Assembly: GCF_965219885.1 (NCBI RefSeq)
Contig: NZ_CBDCOT010000009.1
Coordinates: forward strand, 2,418,001-2,482,000
Direction of reading: 5' to 3'
Source: Curvivirga sp965219885
GTDB taxonomy: Bacteria; Pseudomonadota; Alphaproteobacteria; UBA8366; Aestuariispiraceae
DNA: 64,000 bases
The translations under genes and the position numbers were made by a program. A model generated the notes under the pieces. That model was not told the origin of the DNA. It saw only the letters and a program-made list of their open reading frames with translations, and ran no database searches. Below are positions 7,690 to 17,112 of this stretch, in pieces; within the stretch, counting starts at the first letter, position 1, and every line of letters starts with the position of its first letter.

Positions 7690-9879
7690 TTAGCTAAATA
7701 AATCCTTCTGACCTTGGTCATCAGAATTTTGACTAGAAGCACTATTGTAATTATTTTCTGTTTCTAGTGTGCTTTCTGGGTCTTCGTTATTTGTTGCTCC
7801 GGATATCAAAGCAATCCATTCCTCTTCTGACAAGATATTTAAGCCAAGGTCCCGTGCTTTTTTTTCTTTAGAGCCTGCATCTGCGCCGACAACCACATAA
7901 TCGGTTTTTTTCGAAACAGAGCCAGATACTTTTGCGCCTAATTCTTCGGCACGTGCTTTCGCTTCACTTCTAGTCATTTCTACTAATGTACCTGTAAAGA
8001 CAACGGTTTGTCCAGTAACAGGGGATGACGTTTCTTTTACTTCGTATTCTTTGATAACAATTAAAGACGCAAGATCATCTAGCAAAGCTTGGTTATTATC
8101 ATCGGTAAAGAAGTCTATTAAATCCTGAATCATTGATGGGCCAATTTGATCAATATTCTTCAAATTTGCGAATGCATCACTTTCTTCGTCTTTGGCCATT
8201 TCAATATTTTGACGCAGATTTTCGAGGGACAGGTAGTTTTTAGCTAATAGCTTTGCTGTCGCTTGACCAATTTGTCTTATACCCAAGCCATAGATAAATC
8301 GATTGAGTTCAACTTCTTGGCGATTGGCAATGGCATCAAAAAGTTTCTTTACAGATTGGGCACCCCAGCCTTCGCGATCACGAAGTTCCTGTTTCTTTTC
8401 TTCCAAGCGGAAAATATCCGCTGGGGATTTGATGAGGCCATCTTTCCAGAATGCTTCCACATTTTTGGCACCCAAGCCATCAATATCCAAGGCATCACGG
8501 GAAATAAAATGTTTTAAACGCTCTACAATTTGGGCCGGACAGATTAACCCACCTGTACAACGACGAACAGCTTCACCTTCAGGGCGTTCTGCATGGGATC
8601 CACATTCCGGACAAGTATGCGGGAATTCATAAGCAACGCTATCTGCCGGACGTTTTTCAAGGTTAACCCGCACAACTTGCGGAATAACATCCCCTGCACG
8701 TTGAATGATAACATGATCACCAACACGGATATCTTTTCGGCCTAGTTCATCTTCATTATGCAGTGTCGCACGGCTTACGACCACACCACCAACCGTAATA
8801 GGTTCCAATTCTGCTACAGGGGTGAGGGCACCTGTACGTCCGACTTGGATTGTAATTTCGCGTAAGATGGTTTCTGCTTGTTCTGCCGGGAACTTATGGG
8901 CAATTGCCCAACGTGGTGCACGGCTCACCATACCAAGACGGTCTTGCCAATCAACGCGATTTACCTTGTAAACCACGCCATCAATATCGAAAGGAAGGTC
9001 TGCACGGGTTTCACCAATTAATTTATAATGATCCAGTATCTCTTGCTCATTGCGGCATAACTTTGCTGGCTGGTTTAGCTGGAATCCCCAGCTTTGAAAA
9101 CGTTCACGCATAGCAGAAACGGATGGTGCGATTTGTTCCGACGTATCCCCAAGCGCATAACCAAAGAAGCGCAGAGGGCGGTTGGCTGTAATTTTACTAT
9201 CCAATTGGCGCAGACTACCTGCAGCGGCATTACGTGGGTTAGCGAATATTTTTTCGCCTTTTTCTTCTTGGGACTTATTGAGAGAAAAGAAATCTTCACG
9301 TGCCATGTAAACTTCGCCACGAATTTCCACCACATCTGGTGCATCATCAGGTAAAGTTTTAGGAATATCGTCCAAAGTCATAAGGTTCTGGGTGATATCT
9401 TCGCCAACAGCTCCATCCCCACGGGTAGCTCCTCGAACAAATTTCCGATTTTCATATCTAAGACTTGCAGATAAGCCATCAATTTTGGGTTCTGCCATAA
9501 CTTCAACAGGTTCACTATCTGTTAAGCCGAGGAAACGACGTACACGGTCTAAAAAGTCAGTAACATCTTCATCTGCAAAAGCATTTCCCAAGGATAGCAT
9601 TGGACGAGCATGAGTAACTTTTGAAAAGCCGGAAACGGGTGTTGCACCAACGTTTTTCGAAGGGCTGTTTTCCAAAATCAATTCTGGAAAGTGTTCTTCA
9701 ACGGCTTCGTTGCGTTTACGCAGGGCATCATATTCGCCGTCTGAAATAACAGGTGCGTCATTCCCATGATATAATTTATCATGCAGGGAGATTTCTTGTG
9801 CTAAAAATAGCAGTTCCTGTTTGGCCTGTTCAGAAGATAAATCCTCAACAGCCAAAGATGCGAAAGGAGATGCACTCAT
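7690..9879 (-). CDS. ligA: NAD-dependent DNA ligase LigA
   Basis: Seals nicks during replication and repair using NAD+. In order: Ia domain with HDKLYHGNDAPVISDGEYD (NAD binding), adenylation domain with catalytic Lys132 in EPKIDGLS, OB fold (VGRTGALTPVAELEP), a four-cysteine zinc finger (CPECGSH...CTGGLICPAQ), helix-hairpin-helix repeats, and a C-terminal BRCT domain (GQTVVFTGTLVEMTR, TDYVVVGADAGSKEKKA). It has 729 residues against about 670-700 usually; the excess is a low-complexity acidic tail of ~35 residues after the BRCT domain, ending DLFS. The ATG is one base behind the recN stop codon, so translational coupling is likely. Confidence 0.97.
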   Translation of the reverse strand: MSASPFASLAVEDLSSEQAKQELLFLAQEISLHDKLYHGNDAPVISDGEYDALRKRNEAVEEHFPELILENSPSKNVGATPVSGFSKVTHARPMLSLGNAFADEDVTDFLDRVRRFLGLTDSEPVEVMAEPKIDGLSASLRYENRKFVRGATRGDGAVGEDITQNLMTLDDIPKTLPDDAPDVVEIRGEVYMAREDFFSLNKSQEEKGEKIFANPRNAAAGSLRQLDSKITANRPLRFFGYALGDTSEQIAPSVSAMRERFQSWGFQLNQPAKLCRNEQEILDHYKLIGETRADLPFDIDGVVYKVNRVDWQDRLGMVSRAPRWAIAHKFPAEQAETILREITIQVGRTGALTPVAELEPITVGGVVVSRATLHNEDELGRKDIRVGDHVIIQRAGDVIPQVVRVNLEKRPADSVAYEFPHTCPECGSHAERPEGEAVRRCTGGLICPAQIVERLKHFISRDALDIDGLGAKNVEAFWKDGLIKSPADIFRLEEKKQELRDREGWGAQSVKKLFDAIANRQEVELNRFIYGLGIRQIGQATAKLLAKNYLSLENLRQNIEMAKDEESDAFANLKNIDQIGPSMIQDLIDFFTDDNNQALLDDLASLIVIKEYEVKETSSPVTGQTVVFTGTLVEMTRSEAKARAEELGAKVSGSVSKKTDYVVVGADAGSKEKKARDLGLNILSEEEWIALISGATNNEDPESTLETENNYNSASSQNSDDQGQKDLFS

Positions 9880-9880
9880 T

Positions 9881-11548
9881 TTATTTATTGCTTTCCAGTA
9901 ATTTTGCCGCGGCTGCCCGCGCTTCGTTGGTTATCTCAGCTCCCGATAGCATCCGGGCAACTTCTTCCAATCGTTGGTCTTCGGTTAATTGTGACACTGC
10001 GGTCACCATGGCTTCGCCACGCATGGATTTAGCGACTTGTAAATGTGCTAATCCACGTGCAGCCACTTGTGGCGAGTGGGTCACAACAAGAATTTGGACG
10101 CGTTGTGCAAGCTTATGAAGTCTTTCACCGATTGCAGCTGCAGTAGCACCGCCAACACCAGCGTCAACTTCGTCGAAGACAAGAGAAGGTGTTGCACCGG
10201 TTTCAGCCAAGCTGACCTTCAACGCTAAAAGAAAACGGCTTAATTCACCACCGGACGCCACCTTATTTAACGGGCCAGCAGGGGCGCCAGGATTCGTTGC
10301 GATTTGAAAGGCAATTTTATCCTTACCAAAGGCAGTCCATTCTTTTTCTTCCAGCTCAATAATAGTTGTTTCAAAACGCGCTTTTTCCAATTTTAATGGC
10401 GGTAGCTCACTGTTGACAGCGTCGTTTAGTTCCGCGGCTTTCTTAACCCGTGTTTCGGTCAATAAATTTGCAATCTTAAGATAACGCGCTTTTGAAGCTG
10501 CAACCTTTTCTTCAAGAGCCTGCATATTATTCGCGGTATCATCAATCAGGGCTAGGCTTTGGCGTAAACGTTCTAATACTGATGGTAACTCATGCGGTTG
10601 AACATTATGTTTTCTTGCAAGATCGCGTAATTCGAATAAACGCTCTTCCACATCATTTAGGCGCATGTCATTTGATGTGACATCATGGCCAACCTGATTG
10701 AGGATATTAATCGCTTCCATCATCTCTGCATTAGCACGGTCCAATGTTGCGATCGCTTCATCTAATTTACCATCGGCTTTATCAGCAATACGATCTAAAG
10801 ATTTTTGCGCATCACGAAGTTTGTCATCCGCCCCACCTTTATGATCCAGACTTGCAAGAGCTGAACGGATGGCATCGGTTAACTTTTCGGCATTTTGTAA
10901 AAAAGAGCGCTCTTTATCTAATTCTTCTTCTTCCCCATCAACCGGGGCGAAACGTTCCATTTCATCTAGGGTATGACGCAGATATGCCTCGTCTTCGCGC
11001 GCTTTTTCTGCATCTTCACGTGCTTGTTTTAAGGCTTTGGACGCTTTTTTCCATTCACTATAGGCGCTCGCGCAATCAAGGCGCTTTTGCAAGGTTGCTG
11101 CAAAACTATCCAACACATCAATATGCGTGGTTGAATCCATAAGACCATGTTGATCAAATTGTCCTTGAACTTCGACTAAGGTGTCACCCAGTTGTCTCAA
11201 AAGCCCAACGCTAACGGGCTGATCATTGGCATAGGCGCGACTACGACCATCGGCGGATAACATACGACGCAAAATCAGTTGACCGTCACAATCGATACCA
11301 TGTTCAGCCATAATACTATAAGCAGGATGAAGATCAGGTAGATCAAAGCTCGCGGTTACCACAGCTTGTTCACAACCATGTCTCACAAGACGTGCTTCCG
11401 CTCTTGCGCCCAAGGCCAAACCAAGAGAGTCGAGTAAGATAGATTTACCTGCGCCAGTTTCACCTGTTAATACAGACAGGCTTTTATGAAAGCTAAGATC
11501 CAGCTTATCAATAAGTACCACATCACGTATTGAAAGGTCGGTTAGCAT
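9881..11548 (-). CDS. recN: DNA repair protein RecN
   Basis: An SMC-like ATPase of double-strand break repair, 555 residues, normal length. The N-terminal Walker A is GETGAGKSILLDSLGLALGAR; the central part is a coiled coil rich in Glu, Lys, Ala and Leu broken by a hinge; the C-terminal half holds the ABC signature VASGGELSRFLLALK and Walker B PSLVFDEVDAGVGG. The usual start LTDLSIRDVVLIDKLDL is intact. It sits between bamD (40 bp upstream) and ligA (one base between stop and start), an order common in alphaproteobacteria. No SOS box was recognised in the short upstream gap. Confidence 0.96.
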   Translation of the reverse strand: MLTDLSIRDVVLIDKLDLSFHKSLSVLTGETGAGKSILLDSLGLALGARAEARLVRHGCEQAVVTASFDLPDLHPAYSIMAEHGIDCDGQLILRRMLSADGRSRAYANDQPVSVGLLRQLGDTLVEVQGQFDQHGLMDSTTHIDVLDSFAATLQKRLDCASAYSEWKKASKALKQAREDAEKAREDEAYLRHTLDEMERFAPVDGEEEELDKERSFLQNAEKLTDAIRSALASLDHKGGADDKLRDAQKSLDRIADKADGKLDEAIATLDRANAEMMEAINILNQVGHDVTSNDMRLNDVEERLFELRDLARKHNVQPHELPSVLERLRQSLALIDDTANNMQALEEKVAASKARYLKIANLLTETRVKKAAELNDAVNSELPPLKLEKARFETTIIELEEKEWTAFGKDKIAFQIATNPGAPAGPLNKVASGGELSRFLLALKVSLAETGATPSLVFDEVDAGVGGATAAAIGERLHKLAQRVQILVVTHSPQVAARGLAHLQVAKSMRGEAMVTAVSQLTEDQRLEEVARMLSGAEITNEARAAAAKLLESNK

Positions 11549-11588
11549 GGTTCTATGACTTCTCTATCTCTTTCTACAATTTTTCAGA

Positions 11589-12398
11589 TTAAAATACCCA
11601 ATTCCAAACTTCTTCATACCAAGATTCGTTAATCTCAGGACTTATACCTTGAACCAAAGCATAGCTTTTTTCATACCATTTGCTGGCAGGGAAGTTATGT
11701 CCCAATACTGCAGCAGCTTGTTCTGCTTCGTAATTAATGCCTAAGGAAAGGTATGATTCAACAAGACGATGTAACGCTTCTTGAATATGGGTGGTTGTTT
11801 GATAATCTTTTACCACGTTTTTAAAACGGTTAATTGCAGCTGCATATTCGCGACGTTCCAGATAATAACGACCAATCGCCATTTCCTTGCCAGCTAAATG
11901 ATCACGGGTTAGATCGATTTTCAATTTAGTGTCACGGGCATATGCGGTGTCAGGATAACGACGTAATACGTCTTGTAGGGCTTGCATAGCAAGAAGTGTA
12001 ATACGCTGATCCCGGTCAATGTCCACAATTTGCTCATAATACACGATGGCACGAAGATAATATGCGTAAGGCGTGTCTTTGTTACCTGGATGTAGTTCAA
12101 TGAAGCGATCAATTGCCAAGATGGATTCATCATAATCATCGCGTAGATAATATACGTAGGCTGTCATCAATTGAGCTTTTGTTGCCCAAATAGAATAAGG
12201 ATGTTGGCGATCAACTTCGTTAAAAGCAGCAATAGAGAGTTTATACTCACCTTCGGCCAGCAAATTCATCGCATCGTTGTATAGCTCTTCAACTGGACGT
12301 TCTACATAAGGTTCTTCTTCAGAACCACCGCAGCCAGCAAGTAAAAGGCTAGTAACCATAGCAACGGCGAGGAATAGTTTACGAGGCAAATCCCACAT
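11589..12398 (-). CDS. bamD: Outer membrane protein assembly lipoprotein BamD
   Basis: Essential lipoprotein of the BAM complex that inserts beta-barrel proteins into the outer membrane. It has 269 residues. The signal peptide ends in lipobox LLAGC with the lipidated Cys at residue 23; no Asp follows the Cys, fitting outer-membrane sorting. The rest is a chain of TPR-type helices (LYNDAMNLLAEGEYKLSIAAF, TPYAYYLRAIVYYEQ, RRYPDTAYARDTKLKI, YYLERREYAAAINRF). It heads the bamD-recN-ligA unit, separated from lpxC by 212 bp that hold the lpxC terminator and presumably its own promoter. Confidence 0.95.
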   Translation of the reverse strand: MWDLPRKLFLAVAMVTSLLLAGCGGSEEEPYVERPVEELYNDAMNLLAEGEYKLSIAAFNEVDRQHPYSIWATKAQLMTAYVYYLRDDYDESILAIDRFIELHPGNKDTPYAYYLRAIVYYEQIVDIDRDQRITLLAMQALQDVLRRYPDTAYARDTKLKIDLTRDHLAGKEMAIGRYYLERREYAAAINRFKNVVKDYQTTTHIQEALHRLVESYLSLGINYEAEQAAAVLGHNFPASKWYEKSYALVQGISPEINESWYEEVWNWVF

Positions 12399-12540
12399 TG
12401 ATCTTTTATCTCATCCTTGGATACCAACAGAATTACGTTGGTGTGTATTTTCGAAGTGAAGTTTCTATATAGGCAAATTTAGCAGAGGATACTATCAGAT
12501 TCTGAAGATTGGGAGTCTCTGCGGGCATATTTTTATGTTT

Positions 12541-12581
12541 TTAGGTAAAATAAAACCTGATCAATGACATTTGATCAGGTT
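12541..12581 (-). terminator. Rho-independent terminator after lpxC
   Basis: A perfect 11-bp inverted repeat AACCTGATCAA/TTGATCAGGTT (12554-12564 and 12571-12581) with a 6-nt loop. Read on the minus strand it is followed by TTTTATTTTA. It lies about 30 bp after the lpxC stop codon and separates lpxC from bamD-recN-ligA. Confidence 0.85.
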
Positions 12582-12610
12582 CATAATAAACTGAAGTCGT
12601 TTTAAGACGT

Positions 12611-13579
12611 TTAATCAGCAGCTTGTAACAATGCAGGGGCAGGAGTGAACTCAGCCGCGTTTACAAGTTCCCAGTTATTTTCATCTGCGAATAGTTCACG
12701 CAATAGAGCGTTATTCAAAGCGTGACCACCTTTATAGCCAATGAATTGGCCCATCAATGTCGCACCAGCCAAAGATAGATCACCGATGCAATCTAAAATT
12801 TTGTGACGTACAAATTCATCATCAAAACGAAGGCCTTCTTCATTCATTACACGGTCACCATCAAGGCCAACGGCGTTATCTAAACTTGCACCACGTGCCA
12901 AACCCATTTGTCGTAGCATTTCAACATCTTGGACAGAGCCAAATGTACGTGCACGGGAAATATCATTCTTAAAGCTTGCTGCAGAAACACTGATATATTT
13001 TTCTTGTTTACCAATCGCTTTACTTTCAAAATCGATTGCTAGGCTGATTGTGTAATCATCAGCTGGTTTTAAAGAAGCAACAGAATCACCATTTTGAACA
13101 GATACTTCTTTCTTAACAACCACCACTTGACGTGCAGCATGTTGATCTAACAAGCCCGCGCATTCAATTAAGAATACGAAAGGTTCAGAACTACCATCCA
13201 TTACAGGAACTTCAGGGCCATCTAATTCAATATCAACGTTATCTAAGCCACAACCAGCTACTGCTGCCATTAAATGTTCAACAGTGCCAACCGATACATC
13301 ATATTCATTGGTAATTTTTGTACAAAGACGTGTGTCAGATACAAGATCGTAACGTGCTTTGATTTCGCCTTTACCTTCTTCAACGTCTGTACGGATGAAG
13401 GTAACACCGGAATTCGCAGCAGCAGGTTTCATTGTTAATGTGATGTTAGCACCAGAATGCAGACCAACACCATTGCAATGAATGGTATTCTTCAGCGTCG
13501 TTTGGTTTAAGCGCAATGTAGATTTGCGGTTTCCAAACCCAGCTTCAGAATTATTTGTTGTGTTCATTCCGTCGAGCAT
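12611..13579 (-). CDS. lpxC: UDP-3-O-acyl-N-acetylglucosamine deacetylase LpxC
   Basis: Zinc deacetylase catalysing the committed step of lipid A synthesis. It has 322 residues. Family motifs: TLKNTIHCNGVGLHSG near the N-terminus, TVEHLMAAVAGCGLDN (zinc His), ELDGPEVPVMDGSS, and DEFVRHKILDCIGDLSLAG (second zinc His and Asp), with GHALNNALLR near the end. The first ATG (13579) has GGAAGG about 9 bases upstream, while an ATG four codons later lacks a site. It follows ftsZ as in most proteobacteria but stands as its own unit, with the ftsZ terminator on one side and its own on the other; the 186 bp before the gene should hold its promoter. Confidence 0.97.
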   Translation of the reverse strand: MLDGMNTTNNSEAGFGNRKSTLRLNQTTLKNTIHCNGVGLHSGANITLTMKPAAANSGVTFIRTDVEEGKGEIKARYDLVSDTRLCTKITNEYDVSVGTVEHLMAAVAGCGLDNVDIELDGPEVPVMDGSSEPFVFLIECAGLLDQHAARQVVVVKKEVSVQNGDSVASLKPADDYTISLAIDFESKAIGKQEKYISVSAASFKNDISRARTFGSVQDVEMLRQMGLARGASLDNAVGLDGDRVMNEEGLRFDDEFVRHKILDCIGDLSLAGATLMGQFIGYKGGHALNNALLRELFADENNWELVNAAEFTPAPALLQAAD

Positions 13580-13760
13580 GTCTGCTGCCTTCCAATATTC
13601 TTTTTAATAATGAGACTATGAACGGATTAGGTTCTTTTCTCATTTGGGAAAACATCCCTTTCTTTTGATGGTCCCTTTCTAGCAAGTGTTCTGTCCAGAA
13701 ACAAATCACTTACTGTTACGAATTGTTGCAGTGCAATTATGGTATTAAGGTATTGAATAT

Positions 13761-13799
13761 AAATAAAAAAGGAAGATGTATGACTACATCTTCCTTTTT
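13761..13799 (-). terminator. Rho-independent terminator after ftsZ
   Basis: A perfect stem GGAAGATGTA/TACATCTTCC (13771-13780 and 13785-13794) with a TGAC loop, flanked by A and T runs on both sides so it could work on either strand. On the minus strand it is followed by TTTTTTATTT and lies about 45 bp after the ftsZ stop. It closes the long mraZ-to-ftsZ series. Confidence 0.9.
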
Positions 13800-13842
13800 A
13801 AACTGGCATAACCTCACATGGAGGAGGGGCGATCGCCCAAGC

Positions 13843-15672
13843 TTAATTTGCTTGGCGTCGCAAGAAGGACGGGATTTCCAATAGCTCTTCTTCTGCTTTG
13901 GATAAACCATTTCCTGCTTCCGTTTTAGACTGAACAGGTTGCGATGTCGCCTGTTGAGGTCTGCCCGCGGTCGTCGGATGGCTTAAAATATCAGCCTGCT
14001 CTTCTTGTTTGAAGAATAAGCTGCGCAAGCGACCACGTGGTTTTGCTTTCTCGGCTTTTGGAGGTTCCTTACCGGCATTCTCCATCGCAGCTTCAGCGAA
14101 AGGGTCTAGATTGTCATCCTCTGCCTCTTGTACGCGTGCAGAAAAGTCATGTGCCTTTGCAGGTTCACCCGGAATGAAACTATCACGAGGTGCCGCTGTC
14201 ATCGGGTTGCGTCGCAACGGGCGTGTTTCTTTTGCTTCATCTTGTGGGAGAGGGCGTAAGATAGGCGCCATTTCAGCCTGTGTTGGCTGTTTTTCCGCAA
14301 TATGTGTTTCTTCCGTAAGTGGCGCAGATACAGATGATTGTGTTGGTTCAACTTCTGCGTGGAAGTCAATCTCTTCATCTTCATCCACAATCATGTCTTC
14401 ACTATCTAGTTGAAAGACATCCTGTGTCGCTAAGTCATCTGCTGTAATCTCATCAGTTACATCTTCAGTAACAGCGCCTAAAGCTTCGGTAATTGCTGCG
14501 TCAACTGCAGCTGTTGTTTCTTCTGCTTCTTCAGAAGGTGCTGGTTCGGAAGAAATCTGACCCAATACATCTTCTAAAGGATTTGTTGTTGCCGCTGCAG
14601 ATACTGCCACTTCTTCTTTGTTAACTTCTGGTTCGGAAGGAAGTTCAGTTGTGGAACGTGCAGAATAAGTCGGCATTGTTGGACGTAATGTGATGTCTGA
14701 AGCTTCTGCATCAATACCTGTTGCAACAACAGATACACGCATCTTGCCAGACAAGTTTTCATCGAATGTGGAACCAAAGATGATATTTGCTTCTGGATCA
14801 ACTTCGTTACGAATACGATTTGCAGCTTCGTCAACTTCGAACAAGGTCATGTCAGACCCGCCAGTGATGTTGATTAGAATGCCGCGTGCGCCTGCCATAG
14901 AGACATCTTCCAATAAAGGATTGGAAATCGCAGCTTCGGCAGCTGTAATCGCACGGTTTTCACCCTCTGCTTCGCCTGTGCCCATCATGGCTTTGCCCAT
15001 CTCGCTCATAACTGTGCGGATGTCAGAGAAGTCGAGGTTAATCAAACCAGGCATTACCATCAAATCGGTTACGCCACGTACACCAGAATATAGCACGTCA
15101 TCTGCCATGTTAAAGGCATCTGCAAATGTTGTTTTTTCATTTGCAACACGGAATAAATTTTGGTTCGGAATGATAATAAGTGTGTCTACATATTGTTGAA
15201 GATCGTCAATACCGTCTTCTGCAAGACGCATGCGACGGGAGCCTTCAAACTGGAATGGTTTTGTTACTACGCCGACAGTTAAAATACCGGAACGGCGTGC
15301 GGCCTCAGCAATAACAGGTGCGGCACCTGTACCTGTGCCACCGCCCATGCCTGCGGTAATGAAAACCATGTTCGCGCCTTCAAGGTCGCTCATTAGTTCT
15401 TCAATTGCTTCTTCTGCGGCTGCACGGCCTACATGTGGTTGTGCGCCTGCGCCAAGACCTTGGGTTAATTCTGTACCCAATTGAACTTTGCGTTCTGCCA
15501 GAGAAAATTCCAATGCCTGAGCATCAGTATTTGCAACGATAAATTCAACACCTTCCAGATTTGACTGGATCATGTTGTTAACGGCGTTTCCGCCTGCGCC
15601 CCCAACGCCGACTACCACGATGCGTGGTTTTAGTTCTGTAATCGGCGGCGGTGTGGTCAATTTCAAAGCCAT
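13843..15672 (-). CDS. ftsZ: Cell division protein FtsZ
   Basis: Tubulin-like GTPase that forms the Z ring. It has 609 residues, much longer than the ~385 of E. coli, as in other alphaproteobacteria. The GTPase core (about residues 15-325) holds GGGTGTG (110-116), NTDAQAL and the T7 loop NLDFSDI. An acidic linker of about 260 residues rich in Glu, Ala, Pro and Thr follows, then the C-terminal peptide LEIPSFLRRQAN, which binds FtsA and other partners. A perfect AGGAGG lies 5 bases before the ATG. It is separated from ftsA by 150 bp with clustered GANTC sites, suggesting its own cell-cycle promoter. Confidence 0.98.
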   Translation of the reverse strand: MALKLTTPPPITELKPRIVVVGVGGAGGNAVNNMIQSNLEGVEFIVANTDAQALEFSLAERKVQLGTELTQGLGAGAQPHVGRAAAEEAIEELMSDLEGANMVFITAGMGGGTGTGAAPVIAEAARRSGILTVGVVTKPFQFEGSRRMRLAEDGIDDLQQYVDTLIIIPNQNLFRVANEKTTFADAFNMADDVLYSGVRGVTDLMVMPGLINLDFSDIRTVMSEMGKAMMGTGEAEGENRAITAAEAAISNPLLEDVSMAGARGILINITGGSDMTLFEVDEAANRIRNEVDPEANIIFGSTFDENLSGKMRVSVVATGIDAEASDITLRPTMPTYSARSTTELPSEPEVNKEEVAVSAAATTNPLEDVLGQISSEPAPSEEAEETTAAVDAAITEALGAVTEDVTDEITADDLATQDVFQLDSEDMIVDEDEEIDFHAEVEPTQSSVSAPLTEETHIAEKQPTQAEMAPILRPLPQDEAKETRPLRRNPMTAAPRDSFIPGEPAKAHDFSARVQEAEDDNLDPFAEAAMENAGKEPPKAEKAKPRGRLRSLFFKQEEQADILSHPTTAGRPQQATSQPVQSKTEAGNGLSKAEEELLEIPSFLRRQAN

Positions 15673-15753
15673 TTTAGCCTCCTAGATGCGTGTGTGTTAC
15701 TCTTGCCAGTTTTATTTGGATTTATTTCATGAATATTTACGAATACTTCGTTT

Positions 15754-15879
15754 GATTCACGAATCATCCAGTTCTATGGATAAGGTGCTTCGCGTGAATC
15801 GCAAAGGACTTTATTCCATTTTTTACAAAAAAGTTTCTTTTACCCAATGTCCGATTCGGTCAAGGACTCCTCCGGAGTC
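15754..15879. promoter_or_regulatory. Cluster of six GANTC methylation sites at the ftsA end / ftsZ promoter region
   Basis: GANTC, the target of the cell-cycle DNA methylase CcrM, occurs at 15754, 15761, 15796, 15853, 15865 and 15875. The first two form GATTCACGAATC, an almost perfect palindrome; the last two form GACTCC-TCC-GGAGTC inside the ftsA coding end. From base composition I would expect roughly one site per 270 bp. In Caulobacter, GANTC methylation with GcrA activates ftsZ and mipZ; extension to this organism is inferred. Confidence 0.55.
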
Positions 15880-17073
15880 GCGGGTTTTACTTTTTTCAAT
15901 GTGGCGGGCATCCCCGCGGTTGTCGACAGCATAAGATAATAATCCCGCTGCGCAGGAAAAAGCAGGACCGGATGTGGCTTCTGCTAATCCTGTAATTCCA
16001 ATGGGTTTCGCTACACGTACCTGACGATTTAAAATGCGTGCAGCAAGCTCTGGTAAACCGGGTAATTGACAGGCACCACCGGTTATTGCGACTTGCGGGC
16101 CCGCATAACCAGCAACACCTGATGCTTCTAATCGGTCACGTACTAATTCAAGTGTTTCTTCAATACGTGGTGAAATAATTGATACAAGATAACTTCTCGG
16201 AATTGTATTGGGCACATCATGACTTTCGCCAAGATGAGGGACTTCCAGAATTTCGCGATCGTCATCTGTAGTCGGCATTGCAGATCCATGACGACATTTT
16301 AACTTTTCAGCTTCATCCAATGGGGTGGACAATCCACGCGCAATATCATTTGTTACGTGAATACCGCCTACAGGTATGGAATCTGTATGAAGTAAGGCGC
16401 CTTCGTAAAATACTGCAAAGGAAGTCGTACCACCGCCAAAATCAATGAGAAGTGTACCTAGGTCGCGTTCTTCCTCTGTTAAGCAAGACAAGCCGGCCGC
16501 ATAGGCACCGGCCACCAAATCTTTTACACCAAGATGGCATCTATTCACACTATGGGCGATATTACGGACAATGGTATTGCGCACATTTACATGATGCATT
16601 TTAACGGCAAGTTTCTCACCATGCATGCCGCGGGGATCTTTTATACTAGCAGTATCATCCACCATAAAACCAACTGGGATAGCGTGGATCATTTCATGAT
16701 CGCGTGTTTGACCTTGGGTTCTTGCCTCATGAAGCAATCGTTTGACATCCTGATCACGCACGGCGCCACCACCGATTGACATATCTTTCATGGAAAGATG
16801 ACTTTCAGGACGGGCGCCTGCCAAACTAACCACAACATCAGTAATGGTCATGCCAGCAATTTGTTCAGCGGAATGGACCGCAGACATAATGGAGTTATAG
16901 GCGGCTTCCATATCAACAATAGCACCGTTTTTTACACCGGCACTTGCTTGATGGCTCATGCCTGTGACACGTAAACGTCCATTATTTTCAGTCACAGCAA
17001 TGAAACAGCACATTTTTGAACTGCCGATATCTAATGCTGCGATTGTTTTTTCTGCCGCCAAGGTTCTCTCCAC
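15823..17073 (-). CDS. ftsA: Cell division protein FtsA
   Basis: Actin-like ATPase that tethers FtsZ to the membrane and recruits later division proteins. It has 416 residues. Visible parts: phosphate 1 loop ALDIGSSKMCCFIAV, the SHS2/1C insertion with ATPIGFMVD-like HAIPVGFMVDD, phosphate 2 loop LIDFGGGTTSFAV, adenosine motif AITGGACQLPGL, and a C-terminal amphipathic helix (LDRIGHWVKETFL) that binds the membrane. The start used is GTG at 17073, which has no clear ribosome site; a TTG four codons later is preceded by GGAG and is an alternative. It follows ftsQ by 39 bp. Confidence 0.97.
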   Translation of the reverse strand: MERTLAAEKTIAALDIGSSKMCCFIAVTENNGRLRVTGMSHQASAGVKNGAIVDMEAAYNSIMSAVHSAEQIAGMTITDVVVSLAGARPESHLSMKDMSIGGGAVRDQDVKRLLHEARTQGQTRDHEMIHAIPVGFMVDDTASIKDPRGMHGEKLAVKMHHVNVRNTIVRNIAHSVNRCHLGVKDLVAGAYAAGLSCLTEEERDLGTLLIDFGGGTTSFAVFYEGALLHTDSIPVGGIHVTNDIARGLSTPLDEAEKLKCRHGSAMPTTDDDREILEVPHLGESHDVPNTIPRSYLVSIISPRIEETLELVRDRLEASGVAGYAGPQVAITGGACQLPGLPELAARILNRQVRVAKPIGITGLAEATSGPAFSCAAGLLSYAVDNRGDARHIEKSKTRDSGGVLDRIGHWVKETFL

Positions 17074-17112
17074 TTTGTTTTTAAACGATTGCGACGTTTG
17101 TAATTACATTAA

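Noticed and set aside
10744..11142. Open frame of about 130 codons on the plus strand
   Set aside because: It lies wholly antisense to recN, which has full motifs and coding over the same bases, and it shows no recognisable domain or ribosome site.
14009..14413. Plus-strand open frame within ftsZ
   Set aside because: It is antisense to the low-complexity FtsZ linker, whose biased composition keeps stop codons away.
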